This document shows, piece by piece, positions 21,000-29,021 of a stretch of DNA of 35,817 nucleotides. Origin of the DNA: Planctomycetota bacterium (lineage in GTDB: Bacteria; Planctomycetota; UBA8742; UBA2392); assembly GCA_020848275.1 (NCBI GenBank), contig JADLAK010000027.1, positions 1 through 35,817 of the forward strand, written 5' to 3'. Position 1 is the first letter of the stretch. Each line of letters opens with the position of its first letter. Made by a program: the position numbers and the translations under genes. The notes beneath the pieces were generated by a model. The model worked only from the letters and a program-made list of their open reading frames with translations, was not told the DNA's origin and ran no database searches.

Positions 21000-22373
21000 G
21001 TGACCTCAACACCGATTGCCGCCACAAGCGGCTATTGCGTCGTAATCCCGACATACAACAACCACGCCACGGTTGTGCAGGTTGTGCGCCAGGTGCGCCA
21101 ACTGGTACAGACGGTGATTGTTGTCGATGATGGCTGCACCGACGGCACGGCCGAGCTGCTTAATGACGAAGCGGTGGTGGTGGTGCGCCACGCGCGCAAC
21201 CACGGCAAGGGCGTCGCCCTGCGCACGGGTTTCAAGAAGGCGCTCGATCTTGGCTACACGCACGCCATTACCATCGACAGCGATGGCCAGCACTACCCGC
21301 AGGAAATTCCCAAGCTGGTCGAAGCCAGCCGGCAGCAGCCCGACGCCGTCGTGATTGGCTACCGGGACATGTCCGGCGCGCACGTGCCCAACATCAGCAC
21401 ATTTGGCCGCCAGTTCTCGAACTTCTGGTTGCGGCTGGCCACGGGCGCGGAGCCCGGCGACAGCCAGTGCGGCTTTCGCTGTTATCCGCTGCGCCATGTG
21501 ACGCGCGTGAGCTGCTGGAGCCGCCGCTTCACCTACGAATGCGAAACGCTGATCCGCATGGCCTGGGGCGGCTGCCCGATCATCAACACGCCGATCAAGG
21601 TCTATTACCCGCCCAAGGAAACGCGCGTCAGCCACTTTGACCCGGTGTGGGACAACGTTCGGTATTTCTTTCTTTATGTGTACATGAACTTCCGGCACCT
21701 GCTGGTGCCGCTGCCGCATCGCAAGCTGGTGCGTAGCAAAGAGCCGCTGTGGCAGGGCAGCATCGGCGCGACGATTCGCGGCGTTGGCGCACGAGTGCGC
21801 AAGGCCGCGGCGCTGCCGGAAGCCGCGCAGCTCAAGGGTGGGCCAATCGCGCGAGTTAGACAGCTTGGCCGGTTCCTGATGAAGGAAAAGAATTCGCCCG
21901 GCGAACTTGCGATGGCGGTGGCCATTGGCGCGTTCATGGGCTGCACGCCGCTGATCGGCTTCCAGTGGTTGCTGGCGCTGTACGCCGCGACGCGCGTGCA
22001 TGTCAACCGCATCGCGTGTGTGGCCGCGAGCAACATTAGTTTCGGGCCGCTGACGGTTGTCTACGCGTTTATCAGCATCGCGCTGGGCAAGTTGATGCTC
22101 GGCCAATCGTTCGCGTTGCCGGCGTGGAATCACTACGCGATCAGCACGTTCTTGCGCCACAGCACGCTGGCCTGGGCGCTGGGCTGTGTCGTGTTCGGCC
22201 TGGTGATGGCGTTTGCGACCGGGTTGGCGACTTTGTACGGCGTGCGCGCGCTGCGCCGCCGCAAGGCTGCGTCGGTCCCGGCCCCGGCGCCGATTTCAGA
22301 CCCGGCGATCCCGACCATTGCCGCCGGCACGCCCGAGCCGGCGCGGCAACTCACCCAGGCGGGCGTGGCATGA
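21000..22373 (+). CDS. family 2 glycosyltransferase fused to DUF2062
   Basis: 457 residues from GTG 21000, with GAGAGG upstream. The GT-A domain (about 10-235) contains VVIPTYNNHATV, VIVVDDGCTDGTAELL, ITIDSDGQHYPQE (DxD-type nucleotide-sugar and metal site) and GDSQCGFRCYPL. This is the DPM1/DPG synthase-like branch that acts on membrane lipid carriers. From about 290 to 430 there is a DUF2062 membrane domain (SPGELAMAVAIGAFMGCTPLIGFQWLLAL with further helices; the quoted core is GAFMGCTPLIGFQ). A Pro/Ala-rich tail ends the protein. Its stop overlaps the next ATG by 4 bp (ATGA). GT2-DUF2062 fusions occur in aryl-polyene-type and related lipid clusters. Probably glycosylates a lipid at the cytoplasmic membrane face. 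Confidence 0.85.
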   Translation: MTSTPIAATSGYCVVIPTYNNHATVVQVVRQVRQLVQTVIVVDDGCTDGTAELLNDEAVVVVRHARNHGKGVALRTGFKKALDLGYTHAITIDSDGQHYPQEIPKLVEASRQQPDAVVIGYRDMSGAHVPNISTFGRQFSNFWLRLATGAEPGDSQCGFRCYPLRHVTRVSCWSRRFTYECETLIRMAWGGCPIINTPIKVYYPPKETRVSHFDPVWDNVRYFFLYVYMNFRHLLVPLPHRKLVRSKEPLWQGSIGATIRGVGARVRKAAALPEAAQLKGGPIARVRQLGRFLMKEKNSPGELAMAVAIGAFMGCTPLIGFQWLLALYAATRVHVNRIACVAASNISFGPLTVVYAFISIALGKLMLGQSFALPAWNHYAISTFLRHSTLAWALGCVVFGLVMAFATGLATLYGVRALRRRKAASVPAPAPISDPAIPTIAAGTPEPARQLTQAGVA

Positions 22374-23350
22374 TCTCGGCCCCCGCACAACCTCGCGTTG
22401 AAATGGGCCACGACGTCCCGCTTCAGCAGGCGCCGCAGACGGCGCCCGCCGAAAAGCAGTGGGACGGACGCACGCGGTCGGGCTTGGGCATCTACGTGAT
22501 GTTTTTGTTGTTCAAGTGGGTCGGGCCGCTGTTCGCGTATTTCGTGCTGTACCCTGTCTGCTTCTTCTACCTGGTGGTGGCGGGTTCGCACCGGCGCGCA
22601 AGCCTCGATTACCTGAAACGGCGCTTCCCGCAAGTCGGCGCGGTCAAGCGGCGCTGGTACGTCTATCGCCACTTCCTGAGTTTCGGGCGTGTGCTGCTTG
22701 ACCGCGCCTACGCATACCTCGGCTGGCTTGAGAACATGAAGTTCGAACACAAGGGCCTGGACGTCATCCAGAAGACGCTGGATGAAGGAAAGGGTCTTAT
22801 TTTACTCAGCGCGCACCTGGGCAACTGGGAGCTTTCGGCCCATGCGCTGGGCAAACTTGGCCTGAACCACCGGCGCGTGCCCATAAACATCGTGATGTTC
22901 GAGGGCGACGGCGAGCGCGTGAAGGGCTACCTCAAACGCTGCTCGAACGACCAACCCTTCAACGTGATTGCGTCCAACGACAGCCTGCAGGCGAGCATCG
23001 ACGCGCTGGCCGCCTTGCGCCGGGGCGAGATCGTGGGCTTGCTGGGCGACCGGCACCTCGGACAGGGCTGCGTCGACGTGCCCTTCCTCGGCGGCACGGC
23101 GGCGCTGGCGTCGGGCCCGTTTGTGCTTGCGGCCAACAGCGGCGCGCCGGTGATGTTCACGTTTGCCAACCGCGCGGGCAGCAGGCATTACGTGCTCGAC
23201 GCCCAGGGCCCGCGCCAATACAAGTTCGGCAGCCGCAAGACCCGCGACCACGACCTGAAGAAGTGGGCGACGGAATATGCGCAGATGCTGGAGGAGAAGT
23301 TGAAGATGCATCCCTTCCAGTGGCACAACTTTTTCACCTTCTGGAAATAA
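22370..23350 (+). CDS. LpxL/HtrB-like lipid acyltransferase
   Basis: 326 residues. ATG 22370 overlaps the GT2 stop (ATGA). The frame is open back to 22124, but that portion is shadow of the GT2-DUF2062 gene. A membrane-anchoring N-terminal helix (GIYVMFLLFKWVGPLFAYFV) precedes a lysophospholipid acyltransferase fold: LLSAHLGNWELSAHALG carries the HX4E catalytic motif, and VGLLGDRHLGQGCVDVPFLGG corresponds to the conserved D(R/Q)-x-PFFG region with Gly/Phe substitutions. Likely transfers an acyl chain to the glycolipid made by its partner, or acts on lipid A or ornithine-type lipids. Confidence 0.87.
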   Translation: MISAPAQPRVEMGHDVPLQQAPQTAPAEKQWDGRTRSGLGIYVMFLLFKWVGPLFAYFVLYPVCFFYLVVAGSHRRASLDYLKRRFPQVGAVKRRWYVYRHFLSFGRVLLDRAYAYLGWLENMKFEHKGLDVIQKTLDEGKGLILLSAHLGNWELSAHALGKLGLNHRRVPINIVMFEGDGERVKGYLKRCSNDQPFNVIASNDSLQASIDALAALRRGEIVGLLGDRHLGQGCVDVPFLGGTAALASGPFVLAANSGAPVMFTFANRAGSRHYVLDAQGPRQYKFGSRKTRDHDLKKWATEYAQMLEEKLKMHPFQWHNFFTFWK

Positions 23351-23382
23351 GTAGCAGTGCTGCGCCTGGAAGGCGCAGCTAC
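23351..23382. repeat. REP-like hairpin with GTAGC ends
   Basis: A perfect 9-bp stem GCTGCGCCT-gga-AGGCGCAGC (23359-23379). The outer ends read GTAGC on both strands (23351-23355 and 23378-23382 inverted). It directly follows the acyltransferase stop. It may serve as a transcript-end hairpin but lacks a T tract. Confidence 0.55.
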
Positions 23383-23453
23383 GTGTGCGTCGTCAAAGCC
23401 GCTTGTTGAGCCCGCTAAGAAACACTCTCGTACATCATGTAATATTATTTCCT

Positions 23454-23481
23454 TTGCGCTCGCGGCGGCGTGAGATAGGAT
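23454..23481 (+). promoter_or_regulatory. predicted promoter of the giant lipoprotein gene
   Basis: TTGCGC (23454-23459) and TAGGAT (23476-23481), 16 bp apart; TAGGATAAT extends the -10. The rest of the gap (23383-23453) holds nothing I can name apart from an AT-rich patch around 23438-23452. Confidence 0.4.
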
Positions 23482-23529
23482 AATCGCATCGTTCGCTCAA
23501 ACGACAAACTGCTTCGCTGGAGTTCTGCC

Positions 23530-26500
23530 ATGCGATTTCGCCAAGGTGTTGGCCTGACCGTACTTGGTCTGGGCTTGTGGGTGTTGTTGTCCGGTTGCGG
23601 CCCCGGCCTGATTTTGCTTGGCGGCGGCGGCACGGGTGGTTGGCTGGGCCTTTCGGGCAGCAACAAAGACGACGACAAGGGTTCGCCCGCGCCCGTGGTC
23701 AACCCGGGACCCACAAACACCGCGCCCGTGGCGGTGGTGCAATCGCTGGACCGGCGCGAATCGCCCGCACCGATTGCGTTTCGCCTGATCGACGCCGAAT
23801 CCGACTTGATTGACGTGGTCATCGAGTTTTCGCTGGTCGTCGATCCCCTCGACACGGATTTCCAGGCCTGCACCGGCGGCCTTGGCAGCAGCCTCTCGGG
23901 CCTGACCTCAAGCGCAGGCGGCGTGAACCATACGTGGGACTGGGACTATGGCCAGGACCTTGGCGGCCTGGCGGCGCAAAGCGGCATCACCATCCGCGTG
24001 CGTCCCAACGATGGCACCGTCGACGGCAGCACCGGCGAGATGGGCGACTTCGTGGTGGGCAACAGCCCGCCGATTGTGATGACCGCCCAGGCCGTGGGCG
24101 CGACACTGTCGGGCAACGTCCTCATTACTTACGACCTTGGTGACAGCACTAGTGACGACGCGGGTTTTGAAGTCAACATCATCAGTTCGGAGGCGGGCAC
24201 CATCGGGCTCGAGGGCGACGACTTCCTCGGCACCAACCCTATCGGCCTGCCGGGCACCCTGATCACCAGCCCCGGCGGCACCACGGGACAGATCGTGTGG
24301 GACAGCGAACGCGTGTTTCCCTTCCACGAAGGCACCGTGCAGATCCTGATCACGCCCAAGGACCAGCCCACGGGCTTCACACAGGTCGGCCAGGGCAATG
24401 CGATCACCATCGGCCCCTATACACTCAACAACCTGGGCAACCGCACGCCCTCGCTACAGATCGCAACGCCGCCGGACGGCAAGACATTTTACGGCGACGT
24501 CGATTTCCGGGTGCTGGTCCAGGATCTCGACGCCAGCAGCGTCTACATCCATTGCGAGTATCAACTCGTCATCGGCGGGCCCTACGCCGACTGCAACATG
24601 GGCACGGCCATCGGCACCGTCGGCCCCTTTGCGACATTGCCCAACCAGCCGCTGGCCTATGACCTGCAATGGGAGGCGATGCTTGACCTGCAGTCCCTTG
24701 GCATCATCCGTCACGACACCTGCCGCCTGCGCCTGACCGTTTCCGACACCGAGCCGGGCCAGGTGCTGGACACGGGCCAGTTCGGCGTGCTGCTCGGCGA
24801 GCGCCCTGTCATTACCAGCGCGTCGGTGCAAGGCGACGATGGCGAAATTCCGTTAATCATCAACATCAGCGACTCGGCGGAGGATCCCTGTACGCTGCAG
24901 GTCGGTTATCGCCTCGACACCAACTCCATGACTCCATTCCAACCGCTGACTCAAGCGGACTTCACCTTTGGCGACCTGGGTGTGGCGGCCTCCAACGACA
25001 ACCCCGAGGGCCAGGCCAACGTCTACATCCTCGATACTCTCTCGACGTTGCTGGCGACAGTGTTTGGCACGGGCATGCCCAACCAGCCCACGGTGCAGTT
25101 GCAGATCATCGCCACCGACCACCCGCCTGACGACAACACGGGCGACGCGCTCAACCTCGAACTCGACAGCCTGCCCTTTATTGTCGGGCCGTTTCCTGTA
25201 CTCAACAACCCGACAGACCAGTCGGTGCAGTCACTGACCATCGCTGTCACTGCCGGCGGCGACCAGTACACCATACTGCCCAACGGAACCCGCGAGTTTA
25301 CCGCGACGGTGTTCCCGCCGCAGGCGGGCCAGGACAACGAGTGCTACTGGTCGGTCTACCCGTCGTGGATTTGCACCTTTGACACCATCCCGTCAGGGCA
25401 GCCGACTTCGACCCAATTCACGTTGACGCTGAACAATGACCCCGAGGGTTTCACCTACCTGCAGATCTACGCCCAGAGCTTCCAGCAGAGCGGCGTGTTC
25501 AACACCTACTACATATTCATTGGCGACCCAGTGAACGACATCGACGCCCAGCCCGACACCCTGGTGACGCTGTTTGAAGGCTATTGGGGCCAGACCGGCA
25601 GCACCTACCAGTTCACGGCTGTGATCGATCCGCCGACGGCGCCGCAATACATGTTCTGGTCCGTGCCGACGGGCATGGGCACGATTTACAGCGACGGCTA
25701 TTACCAGGCGCCCGATGACATCACCTCGACGCTGGACTTCAACGCCGTTGTCGCCACGGTGGATCCGCTGGTCTTCGATATCGTGCCGGTGAGGGTAGTG
25801 CCGCGCCCGACCAGCGTCAGCATCAATGGGCAAGGCTCTGTCGCGGTGGGCTCGGCGTCGGTCAACTACACCGCAAGCGTTTCCCCGGCCGCCGCGCCAC
25901 AGGCCGTGTTCTGGGAGATCACCTGGAACGGCTTCAATTACGGCGCCGGCAACGACTTCTTCGGGCGCATCGACGCAAACGGTGTATACACACCGCCGAT
26001 TTCCCTGCCCCAACCGGACACCATCGGCATCCTGGCGCGAAGCCAGTTTGACTACTACGTGTACACCGAACAGACCGTGCAGTTGACGGGCAACCCGCCG
26101 ACGAACTTCATGATCGTGATGGACCCCGCCACTCCGGGCTTTGTCTATGCCAACGGCCAGGGCAAAGACTTCAACGCCACCACCTTCACCCCGCCCGACG
26201 CCCCCTACGTGACCTGGACCGTTGACCAGCCCCTGGGCTTCATTGACTCGGTCACGGGTTACTACACGCCGCCCGAGGACATCGGCCCGACCTCGACCAA
26301 CGTGACCATCCGCGCCCGCGCCACTTACGGCGGCGTCGAGAAGACCTTCTCGTTGCAGATCCAGCCGCGACTCAACAACCCGCCGACATCGATTATCATC
26401 AAGCCGGCGGCGGGCCTGATCCCCGACGACTCCAACACCTACGTCGACTTTCTGTCACTGGCGAACCCCCCCGAGGCCGAACAGGACGTGAACTGGACGA

Positions 26501-28728
26501 TCCAGACCGGCCTGCCCAATCCGGCGTTTTCCGGCAGCGTCGACCCCGGCGGCCGTTATTTCCCGCCTAACAACTATGACGGCTACAACCGCGACGGCAC
26601 GGTGGTGGTGAGGGCCCAGAGCACCGTGGTGCCCGTCGTCACGCAGGTCGCCAACGTCAACGTCTCGGGATATGGCAACTGGCAGGCAGCGGACAGGCCT
26701 GCCCTTGGCCGCAACGACCCCGTGGGCATCTGGGATCCTACGACCCAACGCTGCTGGTTTATCGGCGGCCGAAGCGAAACGGTGCGCGGCACCGAGCAGG
26801 ACCTGCGCCCGTGGGTGTATGACGGTTCCGCGGCGCCCGCGGCCCGCTGGGTGCCGGCGCCGGACATGAACGACTGCCTCACCAGCTTCCCCGCCAAGAA
26901 CGCCCTGGCGGTTTGCCGTACACCAAGCCTGTCGGGCGTGTCGGCGCCATATCTGGTCGGCGTGGTGGGCAACAGCACCGGCACGGTCTCGATGGCGGCC
27001 CTGGACCTGACAACCGCTAACTCCTGGTTCCAGATCTTTGCCGACTACGATTCGGCGCAAGGCGCGGTGTTCGACGACATCCCCGTGTTGTCGGAGGTCA
27101 GCCGCTACCACATGTTCGACCACTTTGACGCAACCTTCAACACCGACGTGCTCTACCTGGTTTCAGGCACGACCATTTACCGCTTCGGCTGCACTAACAC
27201 GAAGTGGCTGCCGCGCCTTCAGGCCGTGACGGGCCAGCCGACAGCGCCCAACAGTTGCGCCTACTTCCGGCAGGGCATCGACGATTACCTCGTGGGCCCC
27301 TCGGTGACCAACAACAGTGAGACGGCCTGCATCAAGCTGCAGTTGACGCCCTCGGTGGCGTGGGTGACGGTCTCGGAAACCTCGGGCGCGTTTTCAGGCC
27401 CGCGCACGCCGGCGCTCTCGGACACCGCCGCAGTGGTCACACAAGCAGGCAACAAGGTCTACATGTTCGGCGGCAAACGCGGCGCCAACACCGTCGACGA
27501 ACTTTGGGAAATGTCCCTGCCCGCCGGCACCTGGACATTGCGCGCGGGCGTGACGATCAAGCCCTCGCAGCGTTACGACGCGGCGTTTTCGCTGGTGCAG
27601 GAAAACGGCGTGTTCAAGCTGGTGCTGTTTGGCGGCCGCATCGGCAACTTCGGCTCGGGCCTGGCCGGCGACTTGTGGGAGTACAGCGAAGTCAGCAACA
27701 CGTTCTTGCCCTTCAACCCGCTGGGCATCTTCCCTCAGGCGCGCAAGTACGCGGCGGCTGCATGGGCCAATAACGTCAGCGCCGGGTACATGTTCGGCGG
27801 CACCTGCCAGTACGGCAACTCCAACGAGACCTGGCGCTTTACCTACAACCCGACCAACCCGGTGCAGTTTGTCTGGACTCGTTTTGCCTACTCGACGCTC
27901 AGCCAGCCACCCGGCCTGCGCGGGGCGAGCATGGTCTATGACACCGACAACGCGCGCATCCTGATGTTGTGGGGATCGTTCTATGCCACCACTGGGGCCG
28001 GGACGGATTCCGCCGTGTACGTTCTCAACACAGCGTCCAATACCTGGTCCATGATGAACAGCATCAGCGGCACCACGCCCCAATCTCGCCTGGGCGCGGC
28101 GGTTTGTTATGACCCTGACAATGACCGCGTTGTCACCTTTGGCGGCATGCGCCAGAGCGCCGGGGCCAACGTGCTCCTCAATGACATCTCGTACCTGAAG
28201 GTCGTGCCGTCCGGCACGCCGCAGTGGCAGGTTCCCGGCGCGCCGATGGGGCCGAGCATCCCGCCGCTGCCGGCCTACGGCGCGTTCATCGGTTATGACC
28301 CCACGCCCTACAACGGCGCGCAGAGCCGCTACCTGGTTTTCGGCGGAAACCGCAACCCCAACGGTGAAAACGCCAACAGTGAGATGTTCACGTTTACGCC
28401 GGCCACCAACCAGTGGGGCTCGATCATCCTGCAGCGGCCCTGGTACGCCAGGCCGGCCTTTGACTGTGCAGGCGTCTTCGACGGCTCGGCCTTCAGGCGC
28501 TTCCTTTACGCGCCCAAGGGCTACTCCAACGCCACGGGCGCGATCATGGGCAACACGCCGGAGTGGCATAACCTTTCGTACGGGCCATTTGCCTTCAACG
28601 TGCGAAGCGGCATGGGCGTCTACGACCCGACCAACAAGCGCTTCTTTGCCTTGATGGGCGAGGTGGACGTGCCCGGTGTTGGAGCCGCCCAGGTGGCGAC
28701 GTTCCGTGTGATGTCGTTCAGTGGGTAA
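23530..28728 (+). CDS. giant lipoprotein with Ig-like repeats and a C-terminal kelch region
   Basis: 1732 residues. GGAG lies 7 bp before ATG 23530. The lipoprotein signal ends LWVLLSGC (Cys23), then a Gly-rich linker. Residues about 60-1050 are all-beta, with several Ig/BIG-like modules: repeated patterns such as DTGQFGVLLG, YTILPNGTREFTATVFPP, YQFTAVIDPPTAPQYMFWSV and VNYTASVSPAAAPQAVFWEI, where the 'V(n)W-V-G-(I)-G-Y--P' module recurs about four times. Residues about 1055-1732 hold at least six kelch repeats, each with a FGG or IGG turn: VYMFGGKRGANTVDELWE, LVLFGGRIGNFG, GYMFGGTCQYG, RVVTFGGMRQ, YLVFGGNRNPNG. The predicted cell-surface beta-propeller may bind polysaccharide or protein; no catalytic motif was identified. 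Monocistronic, followed by a terminator. Confidence 0.85.
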   Translation: MRFRQGVGLTVLGLGLWVLLSGCGPGLILLGGGGTGGWLGLSGSNKDDDKGSPAPVVNPGPTNTAPVAVVQSLDRRESPAPIAFRLIDAESDLIDVVIEFSLVVDPLDTDFQACTGGLGSSLSGLTSSAGGVNHTWDWDYGQDLGGLAAQSGITIRVRPNDGTVDGSTGEMGDFVVGNSPPIVMTAQAVGATLSGNVLITYDLGDSTSDDAGFEVNIISSEAGTIGLEGDDFLGTNPIGLPGTLITSPGGTTGQIVWDSERVFPFHEGTVQILITPKDQPTGFTQVGQGNAITIGPYTLNNLGNRTPSLQIATPPDGKTFYGDVDFRVLVQDLDASSVYIHCEYQLVIGGPYADCNMGTAIGTVGPFATLPNQPLAYDLQWEAMLDLQSLGIIRHDTCRLRLTVSDTEPGQVLDTGQFGVLLGERPVITSASVQGDDGEIPLIINISDSAEDPCTLQVGYRLDTNSMTPFQPLTQADFTFGDLGVAASNDNPEGQANVYILDTLSTLLATVFGTGMPNQPTVQLQIIATDHPPDDNTGDALNLELDSLPFIVGPFPVLNNPTDQSVQSLTIAVTAGGDQYTILPNGTREFTATVFPPQAGQDNECYWSVYPSWICTFDTIPSGQPTSTQFTLTLNNDPEGFTYLQIYAQSFQQSGVFNTYYIFIGDPVNDIDAQPDTLVTLFEGYWGQTGSTYQFTAVIDPPTAPQYMFWSVPTGMGTIYSDGYYQAPDDITSTLDFNAVVATVDPLVFDIVPVRVVPRPTSVSINGQGSVAVGSASVNYTASVSPAAAPQAVFWEITWNGFNYGAGNDFFGRIDANGVYTPPISLPQPDTIGILARSQFDYYVYTEQTVQLTGNPPTNFMIVMDPATPGFVYANGQGKDFNATTFTPPDAPYVTWTVDQPLGFIDSVTGYYTPPEDIGPTSTNVTIRARATYGGVEKTFSLQIQPRLNNPPTSIIIKPAAGLIPDDSNTYVDFLSLANPPEAEQDVNWTIQTGLPNPAFSGSVDPGGRYFPPNNYDGYNRDGTVVVRAQSTVVPVVTQVANVNVSGYGNWQAADRPALGRNDPVGIWDPTTQRCWFIGGRSETVRGTEQDLRPWVYDGSAAPAARWVPAPDMNDCLTSFPAKNALAVCRTPSLSGVSAPYLVGVVGNSTGTVSMAALDLTTANSWFQIFADYDSAQGAVFDDIPVLSEVSRYHMFDHFDATFNTDVLYLVSGTTIYRFGCTNTKWLPRLQAVTGQPTAPNSCAYFRQGIDDYLVGPSVTNNSETACIKLQLTPSVAWVTVSETSGAFSGPRTPALSDTAAVVTQAGNKVYMFGGKRGANTVDELWEMSLPAGTWTLRAGVTIKPSQRYDAAFSLVQENGVFKLVLFGGRIGNFGSGLAGDLWEYSEVSNTFLPFNPLGIFPQARKYAAAAWANNVSAGYMFGGTCQYGNSNETWRFTYNPTNPVQFVWTRFAYSTLSQPPGLRGASMVYDTDNARILMLWGSFYATTGAGTDSAVYVLNTASNTWSMMNSISGTTPQSRLGAAVCYDPDNDRVVTFGGMRQSAGANVLLNDISYLKVVPSGTPQWQVPGAPMGPSIPPLPAYGAFIGYDPTPYNGAQSRYLVFGGNRNPNGENANSEMFTFTPATNQWGSIILQRPWYARPAFDCAGVFDGSAFRRFLYAPKGYSNATGAIMGNTPEWHNLSYGPFAFNVRSGMGVYDPTNKRFFALMGEVDVPGVGAAQVATFRVMSFSG

Positions 28729-28746
28729 ACGCTTTGTTTCACCTTG

Positions 28747-28770
28747 GAGGGCGACCCGCGGGTTGCCCTC
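28747..28770 (+). terminator. terminator hairpin after the giant lipoprotein gene
   Basis: GAGGGC (28747-28752) pairs with GCCCTC (28765-28770), and the inner ACCCGCGGGT is itself self-complementary. TTTGTG follows. Rho-independent by structure, although the T tract is short. Confidence 0.6.
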
Positions 28771-28891
28771 TTTGTGCCGGCCCCGGGCCTGACGCGGCAA
28801 AGCGCCGCGCAGCTTGGCCCCGGGAGGAAAACGACTTTGACTCCAACTAGCCGCCTCTAAGGGCTTTTATCGGCGGGGATTTGGAGCCATC

Positions 28892-28978
28892 ATGGGGCAT
28901 ACACCAGCACGGCAGCAGTTCGAATCGGGCCACAAAGCGCATGGGCGGCGTGGACATTACGGTGGTTGGCGCCCATAA
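28892..28978 (+). CDS. possible 28-residue leader ORF before the kinase gene
   Basis: An ATG at 28892, 6 bp after GGAG, opens 28 codons (MGHTPARQQFESGHKAHG...) ending at TAA 28978. A second overlapping open stretch in the kinase frame (28851-29015) ends ITVVGAHKGVKFGLMLKNG at a TGA 6 bp before the kinase TTG start. Either could be a real small protein or a decayed N-terminal region; support is only the SD and spacing. Apart from the terminator and these frames, the 28771-29021 gap shows a GGCCCCGGG-containing inverted pair (about 28779-28788 and 28815-28824). Confidence 0.2.
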   Translation: MGHTPARQQFESGHKAHGRRGHYGGWRP

Positions 28979-29021
28979 GGGCGTGAAGTTCGGGCTGATG
29001 TTGAAGAACGGATGAGCCGCA

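Noticed and set aside
27394..28800. 468-codon minus-strand frame opposite the kelch region
   Set aside because: Same antisense shadow effect: composition is Arg/Gly/Val/His-rich and it crosses the terminator at 28747.
28905..28940. TTCGAATC resembling a tRNA T-loop
   Set aside because: The flanking 5-bp stems do not pair, and no acceptor stem or anticodon arm can be drawn around it.
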